This document shows, in pieces, positions 11,461 through 24,065 of a stretch of DNA of 64,000 nucleotides. The DNA comes from Nematostella vectensis. Its lineage: Eukaryota > Cnidaria > Anthozoa > Actiniaria > Edwardsiidae. The notes under the pieces were generated by a model that was not told where the DNA came from, did no database searches, and saw nothing but the letters and a program-made list of their open reading frames with translations. The position numbers and the translations under genes were made by a program. The stretch covers positions 8,363,540 to 8,427,539 of the forward strand of contig NC_064042.1 in the NCBI RefSeq assembly GCF_932526225.1, in the 5' to 3' direction. Positions within the stretch are counted from its first letter, which is position 1, and each line of letters opens with the position of its first letter.

Positions 11461-13989
11461 CTGAATATCATTCAGATCAGTCAACTTTTTGCATAGTACC
11501 GTACCCTGGGTACCAGAGGCTCGTGCACCCCGGTAAACGACAGTAAACGAATAAAACTCGAGCCTCTGGTACCCCGGGTAGTACCCGTGTTTTGTGCTAA
11601 AATTTGTAACTAGTTTCTAAAGAGCGGTAAGAGGGGGGTGGGCCCCTGCAGGCTTCACGAGTTTCAAAAATCGAGAATCATGTTGATAAACTGACGACAA
11701 GGATCAATCTTTACTCGGAAATCACGATTAACGGTTTTTCACGAGCATATATCTCGATTCACCACGTATCACGGCAAAAGTAGCAATCACGGATGACAGC
11801 TTTCAATTTGTCCTCTTCACGATATGCGCGTACACAGGGGGGGAGGGGTGCATATGATACCTATGCCTGCCCACCCTCCCCCCCCCCCCCTTGGCCAATC
11901 CTGGGAACGCGCCTTACATATTTTACATGTAATGCTCCGTGTAAGAACTATAAGACAGCCTAACGGCATATGCACGCTTGTATGTCAAAAATGCCTTTGT
12001 TAATATTCGAAATTTGATTGGTCAAGACAACAAATTACAACATAAGTTACACTTAAAACTTAATGATGCCTAACGTTTTTGAATATTTGAGTTTTAGGAT
12101 TTATTAGTATGTGTAATACGGCTTATTGGACAAATTTAACGTGGGGAACCTTGTGAAAATTGTCAAGAAAAACTATTGTTCTTTCTTCTTTTGATTGGTT
12201 CAAAACAGAAAATCTCATCATGTAATTTCCTCAAAATCTCACTATATTCTATATCTTGTGCCTGTGTGTTTATTACAAAAAAATATTCTATGTGGGAAAG
12301 CTACGATAAAGCTTTTTGCCGCAGGACAATGGGAAGTTGCCTAGTTCTTGCATGAATGGTTACTACATATCTTCGACCTGCAGGTTTCTGCTGGAAACCA
12401 CAAGTACAAGAAACAAGCCTATATCGCTTTGATAAGAAGAGTCTTATTAAGATATTGCGTTACCTGTCACGATATTCCAAGCTATGGGCAAGAAGCTAAG
12501 GACAATTGCGTGACTGTTCATCATTTCCCCCTAGAAAAGGCAAATATCAATCAGTTATCTAAGAATCTGTTAGATTTTAAAAGGGCTCATATATTGTTTG
12601 TAGCGAATGGTACTTTGAATTTGTGTATGATTCCCAAAAGACTTTTTACAAAAAACTGAATTTCTAAAAACTAATAGTCACACATCTCATTCTTGAAAAT
12701 GAAGCAATGATAAGTGTGCTGTACGAAAGAAGTCAAAGAAGACATGTCTAGTACTAAGAGAAGAAGAGACCTGAATATCTTGCCTTTATCAAGCTGTCCA
12801 AGGCAGGCTTTAGCAAACTTTCCAAGCTAATTACGATGTAGGTAATCACCAAAAGATCAATTTTTGCCTATCTCGACTGGGACATTAAAGTGTAAAAGAT
12901 ATATTTCATTATATTTTTCCTGTAGTTTTTTATTGAAAATGGTGAAATAAAAACGGGCGTAAATCTATCTTACCTTTAAGAAAACAAATCTTCGTAACGA
13001 TCTTACAAACTCCAAAGTAGAGTCATAGATCCATACAACTAGATTATCTATTAACAGCTCCTGAAACCCATCCGAAATTGGCAATTATACTATACTTTTT
13101 AATTGGTTATATAAATTTAAATTTAAATATAACACCCGTAATATCCTATTTTTTTTCAAGCTCTAGCACTGTGCTTAAGTTAGAAATCTCTTTTTCATGA
13201 TATAAACTTGTGATTTCAGACAAAAAACTTGCTTTTCTTTTAGAGAGATTAAACAAACAGTAGACTTTAACAGCCAATTATCCTATAAGCCGAGATGAAT
13301 GTGTGCTCTTTTGTTTGGCAAGCCCGTATCACTTTTGATTACAAGATAATGATATACTCATGGAAAACACAAGGAAAATATTCTTCTATAGATATTCTAC
13401 TTCCAATTGAAATCTGTATTATAATTTTCGAAAAATATTATATCAGAATTCCGCATTTACTCTAAAAGAGGGACATTTTTTTGTCTTCGACTCAGCGAGC
13501 TGTTCGTGGCGTAACAGGCCTTGGATCCTGGTTATTGCCTCCCCATCGACGCGGGTATCTCAGATTCCTTTGTGTTGTACAGTTCGCTAAACAGTGGTGC
13601 TAGGTGCTGGGTCCGAAATCTTCAGCCTAGCCGTAAAGTTTTCGCTGCCATACGTCGTTTCAGCTTTTTTATTTTTTTTTTCTCTCTCTCTCTTTTTATG
13701 ATGAGGTTTGATCCTCGGACAATTGGCTCTATCTTTTTCTTTTTTGCTATAACTCATCAGTACTTTCATGGCTTTATCATTTTCCTTGCTTTCTTTTCTC
13801 TTCTCGGTTATACTTCATGCTCTGCATTACTTTTAGGCTTTCCTTTTCCTTTTCTTCATCAAACTTCTTGTAAATGGGTTTCCTGTAGTGCTTTTATCCC
13901 GTCGTGCCTTTTGTGACTCCGGTCGCGCCGGCCTGGGAGCCAATAAAATTTTATCAACAACAACTCAACAAGACAAGAGATTCAACAAA
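11461..13989. other. Intergenic region between VWA gene and EI24
   Basis: AT-rich DNA between two divergent genes. It contains a hairpin at 11502-11580, a G/C-homopolymer patch (11838-11890) and no recognisable gene. Open frames at 12348-12659 (+, 103 codons) and 13521-13916 (+) match no family I know. The missing 5' exon of the VWA gene and the EI24 promoter must lie in this stretch. Confidence 0.55.
11502..11580. mobile_element. Small hairpin (taccctgggtaccagaggct family)
   Basis: Arms taccctgggtaccagaggct and agcctctggtaccccgggta flank a short loop. A second member with the same outer arm lies at 36670-36750, and a degenerate one may lie at 6213-6316. Confidence 0.75.
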
Positions 13990-16900
13990 ATGAGCGAATT
14001 TAAACCACTAATTTTAGGGATAGCTAATGGACTAAAAGACTCTATACTTGGTATGGCTTCCTTGTTTAGGCTCGACAGTACTCTAGAGAAAATTGAGGAG
14101 GATAAACGCAAGAAAATGGAGGATTTTCAAAGCCAAAGACAGCCCTACCGGGGAATAAGGGAACGTCCGAGAAAGGAAACGTGAGTAACAAACATGTCAT
14201 TTGAATTTGCATGGAATGAGATGAAATGCGGCTCAATTTAGTAAAATAAAAGTTATGTTTAAAGTCTGTCATAGCACATCGTGCACGCCAGAAACAGTTA
14301 TTTTTCCTTTTTTTTTAATTAAAATGTATGTCTGGGGGTTGTTTATGATACACCCTCATGCCAATGGACTGCTGTTGTATTGATATAGCGTCATTGTTAA
14401 CTGAACATTAATACATATGTACTCTGGGAGTGGGGACAGGGGTAGCGGGTGTGGGATTAACACCAAGTAACAGGGTAGCGTGCTACTACATCTTTATTCG
14501 CATCTGTCTATCATTAGTATTACATAGTTCCTTTAGCAAGTGCATTTAATAAATTGTCAGGTTGCAGGACTTTGAGTGATTTTTACCAAATGACAATTTA
14601 GACATGCAGTCATACCTAGGACATCTGACCTCAATGGTTTGGTTATTGTTCCCACAATATGGTTGACTCAGAAGATGATAATTGGGTTTTGCTAAAAAAG
14701 ATGATCTTGTTGTTGGCCCAAAACTCTTGCGACATCCAACTTATGCAGGCAAGCAGCTGTGTGCAGATATTTTCCTGTATGAGTCAGCTTTTTTTAATTT
14801 CTTAGGACTAATCCACCTTCAAAGCAAATTGTGAAGAGCATGATTCAATGCACACTGCTGAATGGAGGGATATTTTGGGTAAGAGAAAACAAGGAAAGAA
14901 GCATAGCATATAAGGAAAAAATAATGCAACTGTTATGTTATGATTATATACTTGCAGATGAGCATATTTTTGTTTGAGAATTACATCATACCAACTCTGC
15001 AGTTCCTCACAGAAGCAATTTTTAGTAAGTTCTTATCATTTTCATTTTATTTTTCATCCATCTTTATCACATTATTAACAAGCTTACCATAGAATCTTCC
15101 ATGTCCTAAATAAAACTAGAAGACCACCAATTTCACCCAATAAAAGAAATAAAAGAATTAGATATGTGCAAATTGTACCAAGTTGAATAAATCAAATTTT
15201 ATTTTCATTTGTGTTATTTGGAGCTCAAATGATCAACATTTTAGACATAAAGAAAGTACTGGAAGCTAAACAAATGTCACTCGATTTGTGAGACTTAAGA
15301 GAAATGTTAATGTTGTTAGACAGGATTTAGGGGTTTAGGCTAGCTAAGAGGGTTTGTACAGAGCTTTGCCATTCTTCAATAAGGAATGACCACTTTTGTT
15401 AGGCAAGGACTGTGTCTGGGGGGAGGGGAGGGAGGGGAGCTTGCATGCCCCCTGTGTCCATCTCTTGCTGTAGCTACCTGCCTAAGGGTTCACTGTGTTG
15501 CATTTGTGATAGAGCTCTTTTGGTTTTTCAGAACTAGTGTCCGGTGACTCAACACAACATAGTTCCATCTGGTTCTGGATGGGCCCTGCTTTATCGTGTG
15601 TATTTGGTGCATTATGGGTATTGCCACTGTTTTGGCTCAGCAAGCCACTTAACTCCCTTTGGTTTCAGGTATTTATCACATTTTCTAATAATCACATATC
15701 TATTAATCACATATTTTAATATATTATAAATGACATTTTTTTTATTTGTTGTAGGAAATCGCTGACACAGCATATAGAAAACGTAGAGGAAGACCTTTAG
15801 GATTCACTAATATAGCAAGAGGGGAGAGGTGAGGAACACATGGAATTGTCTCAGGTCAATAGCGTCCAGTACCTTGACCTAGCGCACAGTAGGTGCACAA
15901 GTACACAATCACACAATTGGGGTGGCTCTTCTACACACCCTGAGCCCCCAGTCTACAAGGCTCTACCCCCTACTCCTAGCTATCACTCCATACCTTGAAT
16001 TCTAGGGACTTTAAGCTGTACTGGCTCACTGTAAACCAAAGATATGTGAAACCCTGCATCAATGTCTTGATAAAGGGAAGTTTCATCTGGTGTGGCTGAT
16101 GCATTGTATGGATACATTAGCATTATTATAGGAGAGTTGATTACTAGTTTCTACAGAGAGGCTCCTTTTAGCTTCACAGCTGTTCAATATTTGACGTTCT
16201 TTTACATATCCTTTTACAGCAACATGGGTGATTTGATAATGATACAAAGCTACCTTTTTCAAGTAGTTCAAAACTTTACTTCAACATATTGCCTAAATTT
16301 TGACATTATCAATTATACTGACCACATTACTGACCTTTTTCTTGCAGTGTAACAAGTTATATAAGCAGAAGTATTGCAGACTTCTCTTTCAGCATATTAC
16401 TACAGGCTTTCTTCCTTATGCAGGTGTGATAATACTATAATTCATCATGATTGCAAGATGACTGCATGATTAATACAGTCAATTCTCGTAATTAAGGATA
16501 CTCTTGGGCTGTAATGAAGTACCCTTAATAGCAGGAGTCTATAATTAAGAGAGATGCTTGTCTATCATTTCTTTTTGCTCCAGTCTTATCAGGGATCCTA
16601 TTTCTATCTGAAATGACGAGGTGTCCGTAATAGTAGGGTGCCCATAAGGCAAGAATTGGCTGAAAGCTTGTTTGTTTTTGTGCTCAACAGGGATTATTAG
16701 TTAGCTTTCTCCCCATCTTTGGCTCGGTAGCAAGTCTAGTTCACATGTGTCTACTGTATTCTCTATATGTGTTTGAATACAAGTGGATCAACATGGGTAA
16801 TGTATCTTCAAAGATATTATATTTATATTCAATTCTGTTGAATATCTGTGTTATTATTAATAGAATCAAAAAGCCCAAACTGTCGCGATCTCGTACCAGA

Positions 16901-18884
16901 ACAATGAATACAATACACCAAAAACTGGAAATCGACTCTGCCAAATTTTCGTCTTTAATAAGACTTCTTCAGGGCAGACTGAAGAAGGTGAATCGTTACA
17001 AGCTTATTTACATAAATAAATAAATAATAATAAATAAATAAATAAATAATAATAATAAATATAATAATAATAATAATAATTTAAATAAGCTTGTAACGAT
17101 TCACCTTCTTCAGTCTGCCCTGAAGAAGTCTTATTAAAGACGAAAATTTGGCAGAGTCGATTTCCAGTTTTTGGTGTATTGTGTTATTATTAATGTATTA
17201 TTGTAGAGAAGCCCCCTTTAGCCCCAGACATTCTATATACTGTTAGCTGCCCAGTGCTGGCGTCACTCCCTTTCCTTCCTTGTGCAATCCTGTAAGTTTT
17301 TTTTAATTAGTTGTCAATGCATGGCTCTTGCCAAAGTACCCCCTACAAACACCACTGATTACATTACTCACATGAGACCTTTTTTAGATTGGTCAGCCCC
17401 TAAGCGTCTAGCATATATAGAATCGAACTGGCCATACTTCATAGGCTTTGGACTGCCATTGGCTGTGTTAACATCATTGCCATCATCTTTTGTAGTCAGG
17501 TAAGCTGGTTGGCTTATTTACAGAATAAAGAGATTAATGACTAATAGGTGGGGCTGGCGGTTTATTTACTCATTTAGGGGACTTATTAAAGCTTGCACTC
17601 TTAGACTCCCAGACTTTTATTATGGGGAGGATTTTTACAAAATGTAACAATCCCTTCGGTTAATTTTCTAGGGCGTCTCCTCCTAGCTTATATTAAATCC
17701 ATAGTTTTTTTTCTATTTGAGGGTGAAGGGCTATCTGAATCTTTCTTGCCTTCTTTAATAAAAGCACATTTCACACCTGATACTGTGCTGATAGTCCTCT
17801 TTTTTGTTTAGTGGTTGTGTCTTTGCCATCTTCTTTCCACTCTTCATCATTAGTGGTAACGAGTCCAATGTGGTTGAAACAAAGTAAGTTTATAAGGAGT
17901 GTAGAGACCTTTCAATAAAAGGGAATATTATACAGTGAAACCTATTGCCATTATTTGTGTTCCCAAAGAAGCTCAATGTTTCCTAAGAGGAAGTATGAGA
18001 GTCGCCATTTGAGCTGATGTCTGATAGACTTCATTAAGAGGCAGCGCATCAAATAGTGGTTCAAGAACTCTGTTTTTTTCCCCGGCTCCCGTAGTCCCCG
18101 AATTGGCTTGTAACCTTTAAAGCATTTACAAATTAGAAAACTTTTGACATATTTAGAGACACCTGATTTGTGCTTACAATTAACTGGATATTTCCAATTA
18201 TTGTGACTGTTTATAAGAATGAGCACAATTGCTACCTTATTACACTTTATTTTCTCGTCACTATGATTTCGCGAAAATTAAGTGACGCGAAAATAAGTAT
18301 CGCGAATATTGGGATGCGCGAAAATTATATGAGCACACTATTAGCCTTTGGGCGAAATACGGACCGTTTCATTAGTTTATGGCTACATCTTGTTTATTTA
18401 GTCTTCTAAGGGACTCTAACGTATATAGTACCGTGACGGGTTGAGTTGGACAACCCTGAACTGTATACAAATAGATGTTTGTGGAACTAAATGTAGCCCA
18501 CGCACGTTTCTGTTACAGCTTATTACGGCTTTTATAATTAAAGCACATAATTCCAATTGTTTTGCTTAATTTTATTGTTACAAATTCTCAAAATCGCAAA
18601 AATAAAGTGACATTGTTTATACGAAAATAGCGAAATCGAGAAAATAAAAGTTTCGCAAAATATCGCCATCTCAAAATAGCGAAATTTTGATGTCGCGAAA
18701 ATTAAGTGTAATAAGGTATATACAACTTTTCGTGCATCCATTTTTTTTTTCATTTCCTTGCAGCCAGTTTCCCATTCGGATTTTTGCTGTTGTGGTCTGG
18801 TTGACAAACAAGATCTTCCACCGCTCCACAGCTAGGAAGCAGACTGGGCAGCGTGACCCGTCTGCAACCCAGCCTTCATCTTGA
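13990..18884 (+). CDS. EI24: EI24 / etoposide-induced 2.4 homologue, complete (10 exons)
   Basis: ER multi-pass membrane protein linked to autophagy and growth suppression in animals (family knowledge). Exons: 13990-14180, 14806-14878, 14958-15024, 15532-15668, 15755-15828, 16348-16423, 16691-16796, 17388-17499, 17812-17883, 18764-18884. Phases all match and give 342 residues, close to the ~340 of vertebrate EI24. Diagnostic segments: NGLKDSILGMASLFRLDS at the N-terminus, CTLLNGGIFW, FGALWVLPLFWLSKPLNSLW, HMCLLYSLYVFEYKWIN, ESNWPYFIGFGLPLAVLTSL, GCVFAIFFPLFIISGNE and VVVWLTNKIFHR. The start ATG at 13990 opens directly on the conserved N-terminus. Introns carry two MITE-like elements (16862, 18233). 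The stop codon lies inside the first copy of a 41-bp tandem repeat. Confidence 0.97.
16862..17182. mobile_element. Long-stem hairpin MITE in EI24 intron
   Basis: Near-perfect inverted repeat. The left arm from about 16910 (acaccaaaaactggaaatcg... to ...ggtgaatcgttacaagctta) pairs with the right arm 17089-17177 over roughly 90 bp. The loop is an (AAT/AAAT)n tract. It is preceded by a 50-bp leader shared with 2171-2301. No coding capacity. Confidence 0.9.
18233..18718. mobile_element. MITE with TTATTACACTTAATTTTCGCG-type ends in last EI24 intron
   Basis: Left end taccttattacactttattt and right end attaagtgtaataaggta are inverted, with many internal tcgcgaaaattaagtg motifs. TA dinucleotides flank both ends, as expected for a Tc1/mariner-type target. 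A second copy of the left half runs off the window end from about 63848. It ends 45 bases before the last EI24 exon. Confidence 0.85.
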
Positions 18885-19040
18885 CGAGCAGCGGGTTACC
18901 CACCCTTCCCCAGCCTTCATCTTGACGAGCAGCGGATTACCCACCCTTCCCCAGCCTTCATCTTGACGAGCAGCGGGTTACCCACCCTTCCCCAGCCTTC
19001 ATCTTGACGAGCAGCGGGTTACCCACCCTTCCCCAGCCTT
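18870..19040. repeat. 41-bp minisatellite overlapping EI24 stop codon
   Basis: Four copies of ccagccttcatcttgacgag followed by cagcgggttacccacccttcc. The first copy starts in the last codons of EI24, so the repeated cttgac contains the stop TGA; later copies form the 3' UTR. Confidence 0.92.
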
Positions 19041-19111
19041 TGACATTGTAGACAGCAATGCGCAATCCCTTAAAGAACAATCAAGCAATTCAATTTCTTA
19101 TAGCTCTATTG

Positions 19112-19639
19112 AGGGCTTCTGGAATTACGCGGGAAAAAAAACTCAAAATTACGCGGGATTCTTTGCTAAATTACGCGGAAAATCAATTATTACGCGCCTA
19201 ATTACGCGGGATTTTTCAATACATTTTTCTTTAAAAATCAAAATTTTGCGGGATTTTTTACTGAATTACGCGCTAAATTACACAGAATATCAACTGTTAC
19301 GCCCGAAGGAAAGCACGAAATAACTTGAAAAGGTTATTTTTTTTTTGCGTGGAAATATCTTAGGCAAGTTTTCATTGGCTCCTAACCACCAGCCAATTAA
19401 AAAAGGTATTTTATTATTAGTCTTAGGCCTTCGCAGTTTAGCAAAGAACGCCTAGTCATTTTATTTGTGTTCGAAATTCAGTTCAAAATATCGCACTCTT
19501 AGAGGTAAGAACCCTAAAAGAACAAATCACCTGTGCAATTAAATATTTTGTCTTACAAAATTTAGCCAAATTACGCGGGATTACGCGGAAAAAGCAAAAT
19601 TACGCGCTTCCGCACAAGCGCGTAATTCCAGAAGCCCTG
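19112..19639. mobile_element. hAT-like non-autonomous element with target duplication
   Basis: Terminal inverted repeats agggcttctggaattacgcg and cgcgtaattccagaagccctg. They are flanked by a perfect TCTATTG at 19105-19111 and 19640-19646 (7-8 bp duplication). Internal attacgcgg motifs recur. CAGGG-type ends and the duplication length fit hAT. No transposase. Confidence 0.85.
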
Positions 19640-20355
19640 TCTATTGCATTATATAATTTACAAACATGCTCTTTTAAAGCGAATATCAGATAATATAATT
19701 ATTTTTACCGTGCTAATTTGTTTGAGGTAAATAAATATATTAAACCTCATTGAAACTGTTTCATAGGGGGGAATTACACATAAAGTGTCGTATCTATTGA
19801 CAATAACAACATTTAGCATCCTGGGAATAGCACAGGCAGGAAGACGACATCAAGAGAATGGGAATTTCATTTACTTCTCCATTCTCCTTTTGGGAGAAAC
19901 GGTACTCAAGACTTGTGCTGGGGCGCATTGTCTTTCCACCACATCTTGTCTTTAAACCAGTTGGAAAAATGTGCCAAGTTTTGTTAGCCAGCCCCGTACA
20001 TGTTTGAGGATTTTTTTGGCTTGGTATAAATAACGTCAGACGATCGTTTCCGGGCGGCTCAGGAGCGATGTGGCTTATGTAGAAAGCAGAGTCTTCCATG
20101 TTCTTATTTCATTTGCGTATTACCCCCCTTTACTTCTCTTGCAATTAAGTCCTAAAATTGTGTTGTTTCATTTTCTTTCTTTTTTTTATTCTCGAAAGTA
20201 GAGAATTGAAAAAATAGACGAGCCGAGTGCTGTTCCTTTGGGTACCTTGTGGCGTATATCGGGCTCCCTGTTGTGGATTTGTCAAGCTCGGCAATCAAAA
20301 CAATTGAAGGCACGTAGGCTTATTCTTCGAATATCCGCTGAGTGCTTGTCGAGCA
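19640..20355. other. Intergenic; unsupported 101-codon minus-strand frame
   Basis: Between the hAT-like element and the SDR gene. A 101-codon ORF on the minus strand (20099-19794, starting MEDSAFYISHI) is open and Cys-containing near its end, but has no signal peptide, membrane segment or known domain. I do not recognise it and cannot tell whether it is expressed. The 5' UTR and promoter of the first SDR gene lie at the end of this stretch. Confidence 0.4.
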
Positions 20356-22093
20356 ATGGACCCCAAAGTCGCAGTTATTACGGGGTGCTCTAGTGGCATA
20401 GGCCTAGCCACGGCAAGCATTCTCGCTAAAGATGGCGAGAAGCGCTTTCGCGTGTACGCGACAATGCGAAATCTCGACAAGAAAGGCTCACTCGAGAGCG
20501 CTTGCCAAAACGCACTCGGAGACACACTCTTTATTAGGGAACTTGATGTTTCTTCAGATGACTCGGTAGAAGAGGCTTTGAACGCGATCTACGAAGAAGA
20601 AGGGCGGATAGATATCCTAGGTAAGTTTGTGTGTGATTCTACACAGATAATTATAATTCAAATGAATGAAACGAAGCCATATAATTAAATGGAGCGGTGA
20701 GTGTATGCTAATTCAAGCTGAACTTGTCAATAAGAGTCTATACAAAATCTGACAATAAAATGGCATACATGCAGTGCTATAGTATATGCTCCAAAAATGC
20801 CTCCCTGACCCCATGAACATTATTTTCCATTTTCCTTTATTCTATCAACTGACCAGGGGGCAGTTGACCTACCCCCACCCCCACCCCCATGTGCTAGCTA
20901 CTGCCCAGTCAGCCCTTTCCTATTGAAGGGTGCTAATTCTTCTAAATTTCTTTTTTGTTTCAGTCAATAATGCCGGCATTAGCCATATTGGCATGCTGGA
21001 AACCCAAACACAATCACTGGTGAAGGAAACCTTTAATACAAACTTCTTTGGGGTTTTGAGAATGAGCAAGGCTGTCATACCCAGGATGAAGTCAGATCAT
21101 TCAGGACATATTATCAATATTAGCAGCACGGCGGGGCACACTGGTATGCCATTCACTGGTCTTTACTGTGCCAGCAAGTTCGCAGTTGAGGGTTTATCTG
21201 AATCTCTGGCACCTTTGCTAAGAAAATTTGGGGTCAAGTAAGTCAAGTATTTATTTGTTTTACTCACAATAACATATTAATCATAATAAGAAGCAAATCC
21301 AGATCTTCTAATAGTTTTGTAGCCTGAGTGGGTAATGTCATTTCTCTAAAACCAAAGCAATTTTATCATTATTTTATTAAGACTGCGGAGCCAGGATTTT
21401 GCTAAGGGGCAGTGGAGGGGAGGGGGAGGTAGGTGGTTGTTGTAGAGGCTTACATTTCATATGCCTTAACTTTAAGATTTGGATTCTTCAATAACAACAG
21501 ATTGGTTTCTGATTATTAAGGAGGGGGTGTACATGCCCACTGCCCTCTTCGCTAGCTGCATGTCTGTTGATCATGGTCATTTCACTATAATAATTTAATA
21601 TTGCTATTGATGCTAGGCGATAGAGCCAAATAGAAAGAGTCAATACTAAATGCTACTCAATTGTTAAAGTTGATATGAACCATGATCAAAGGAATAGTTC
21701 CTCATTCTTTCTGGTTAATAATAAGTTATCCATGTTACTGGAATGTACATAACAATTAAGGGTACTGCCCATTTCAGGATTTCTATCATCGAACCAGGGC
21801 CCGTGAATTCACCCTCTGCATCATTCAACCAAATTGCTGTCCCAGAAGAGGAGGATGCTGACGAAGAAACCAAAGAATTACTTGAGAACTTCCGATGCAA
21901 GATAAAGGGGGCAAGTAATATTGCACAATCAGCTGATGAGATAGCGGATGTCATTCTTGATGTTATACTTGCCGAAAAACCCCACTTACGCTACCAGACC
22001 AACAAGAATTACGCTAACACCCTTTCTCGAAAGCTGGTAGATCCAAGTGGGGATAAGGCAGTCGATGTCATGTTCACCAGGTTCTTTGTGTAA
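20356..22093 (+). CDS. Short-chain dehydrogenase, RDH8/17beta-HSD1-like, complete (3 exons)
   Basis: Classical NAD(P)-dependent SDR, probably acting on a retinoid- or steroid-like alcohol (inference from family; substrate unknown). Exons 20356-20620, 20964-21237 and 21778-22093 give 284 residues. Cofactor motif TGCSSGIG at residues 9-16, NNAG at 90-93, catalytic Ser143, Tyr156 and Lys160 (YCASK), and the PG motif after the active site (EPGPV). The C-terminal stretch AEKPHLRYQTNK is typical of the RDH8/17beta-HSD1 group. The start is the first ATG, four codons before the Rossmann strand. A paralogue lies 2 kb downstream in the same orientation with introns at the same positions and phases. AATAAA at 22505-22510 is a possible poly(A) signal. 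Confidence 0.92.
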
Positions 22094-24065
22094 AAGGTTA
22101 GGCAGTGTTGTAAGGGTTAGAAAGCTCATAGGGTATTATATAAAGGAGGTAGCTGCACTTTCAGCTGACTGTTTGATAAGATTCAAGGAAAGATAAATAA
22201 TAACTTATTCGTTAGCTTAGACACAGTCCAAATAAGTGACTTGCATGAAGAAATCATGTGACTTTTTTTGGGTGGCAAACTTCTGCAAGCCCCAACTTTT
22301 GGTGGCAAAAACACAACAACAAAAGCAACTTGTTCGGTGCATACTAATCAGTCAGAAAGTTTATGAGAGATTTTTTTCCTTGCAATCTGGTTTGACAGCC
22401 ATTGCCATTTCTGTGTTTATGTTAGTGTGTGTTTACCACTTAAAAAGTCGTGATTTCTAAGTGCAAGTCACCTATTTGATGCCATCCTCAAATAGATGCC
22501 ACACAATAAACAATTAACTAAATTATTTAGTCATGCCACGCCCATATAGATGCCACATGTCTGGCCAAATGTATATTTGTGAAATGAAAGAAATATTATG
22601 TGATGTATTTAAAGAACAAGAGATCAGGTTTAATTGGAATAATTTTAAACCTATAATGGAGACCAATTTAAAGTGCCTTTCTGTTTCCCGAATATTTCCC
22701 GAATGAAAGCAAAGATTTTCATTAGTACATAAAATGATTTGAATAAACGCCGCTCTCGAATAAATTCTCCACTTATAAACGCTCCAGAAGTTATAAAAAA
22801 GCCGCGGCATCTAAAAAAATAAAAAGGTTATATGTGAAGATGCATAGAATTCTATATCTATTTATTACATTGGAGTTATATAAATAAATTTATTATTTAA
22901 GGGATTTTTTTGTAGTTTAAAGAACAGTACCAATAATTGTTCTATTATACAAATTAAAATTGTTAATAAATCAGTATAAATAAATGAATAACGAGCATAA
23001 CGTAAATATTATTTTTGTTCTGGTCTCCATGCCGTTTGTGCTAGCATAAAATAATTTTTCACGTCGGAATAGCTCATATATAATTCGCGGAGAAGAGGTC
23101 TACCGACTATCCCAGTTGTCGTTGAAAGTGATAAAAGAGCTCTTAGTTTGCGTGTCAGCAAGACAACAGTTTCCTGAAAAACAGCGGAGTCTCAACCTGT
23201 AATGAAAGCCAGATCCATTTTTATTGCAAAAAACAATAGTTGTCCAATACGGACAATACATGTTCTTAGCGGGAGATGTTGATAACGTTATTAGGAAGCG
23301 AACGGTATTATATATAACAAGCTTGCGTATTTTGACAACCAAATTTATCTTATTTAAAAAATATTCGTTATCAAATAAATAATTGTATATGTCCATGAGA
23401 ATAAAATAAACTAATTGAGCGGTGTAGGTTTACACAGTTTGTACATTTACTTAAATATCCATTTCTTTATTAATTATTTCGTTCTTGCTGTACACTCAAG
23501 GTTGTTTAGCAGCCGACTGGCGCGCATCATGTTAAATGTCACTTTTCCTTTCTCTAAATGCTTTTTTACCTTGAGGGATTAACAAAGCTAACATCTCTAT
23601 TTTCGTAGCTCTGCCAGACACCTCGGGAATTTTTATAACGCTTGGATAAACAATCATAACACCTTCGTAAATACTAGTACAGAAATCAAACAATACGCAC
23701 TTTGTTCTATGTTCAATTAACAGACCTTACAAAGCGCTACTTAGACGGGCACAAAAGCTACAAGCACCTTCATGCATTGCGAACAACTAAAAAGCCGTAA
23801 AATTACATCAAACATGTTTCGAAATTCTACACCAAACGGTGCTCGTGACCTGAGGTCAGAAAAAGAGTTTTTATTGTGTATCATGTTTACATTTTAGGCG
23901 TTGTACGGAGTTTAAGTTTTTGAATTAAAATATATGGTTAATCTAGTCAATGACTATGACATCACAATAGAGCGGAGACGACAGGCCAGATGCGACGACT
24001 AAGCTTCATGGCTTTCTAGATTCGCTCTATCTACGGGTTACTTGGTGTCCACAAGGCTTGTCATT
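22094..24065. other. Intergenic region between the two SDR genes
   Basis: AT-rich, with no gene, array or clear inverted repeat recognised. Short open frames at 22236 (+), 22523-22810 (-) and 23100-23396 (-) have no recognisable content. The last ~150 bases should be the 5' UTR of the second SDR gene; an in-frame upstream ATG lies at 24042. Confidence 0.5.

Noticed and set aside
13521-13916. 131-codon plus-strand ORF before EI24
   Set aside because: Hydrophobic and T-rich by composition only; it lies in the promoter/5' UTR region and has no recognisable family.
20295-20525. Minus-strand ORF over SDR exon 1
   Set aside because: Antisense shadow of a clear Rossmann-fold coding exon.
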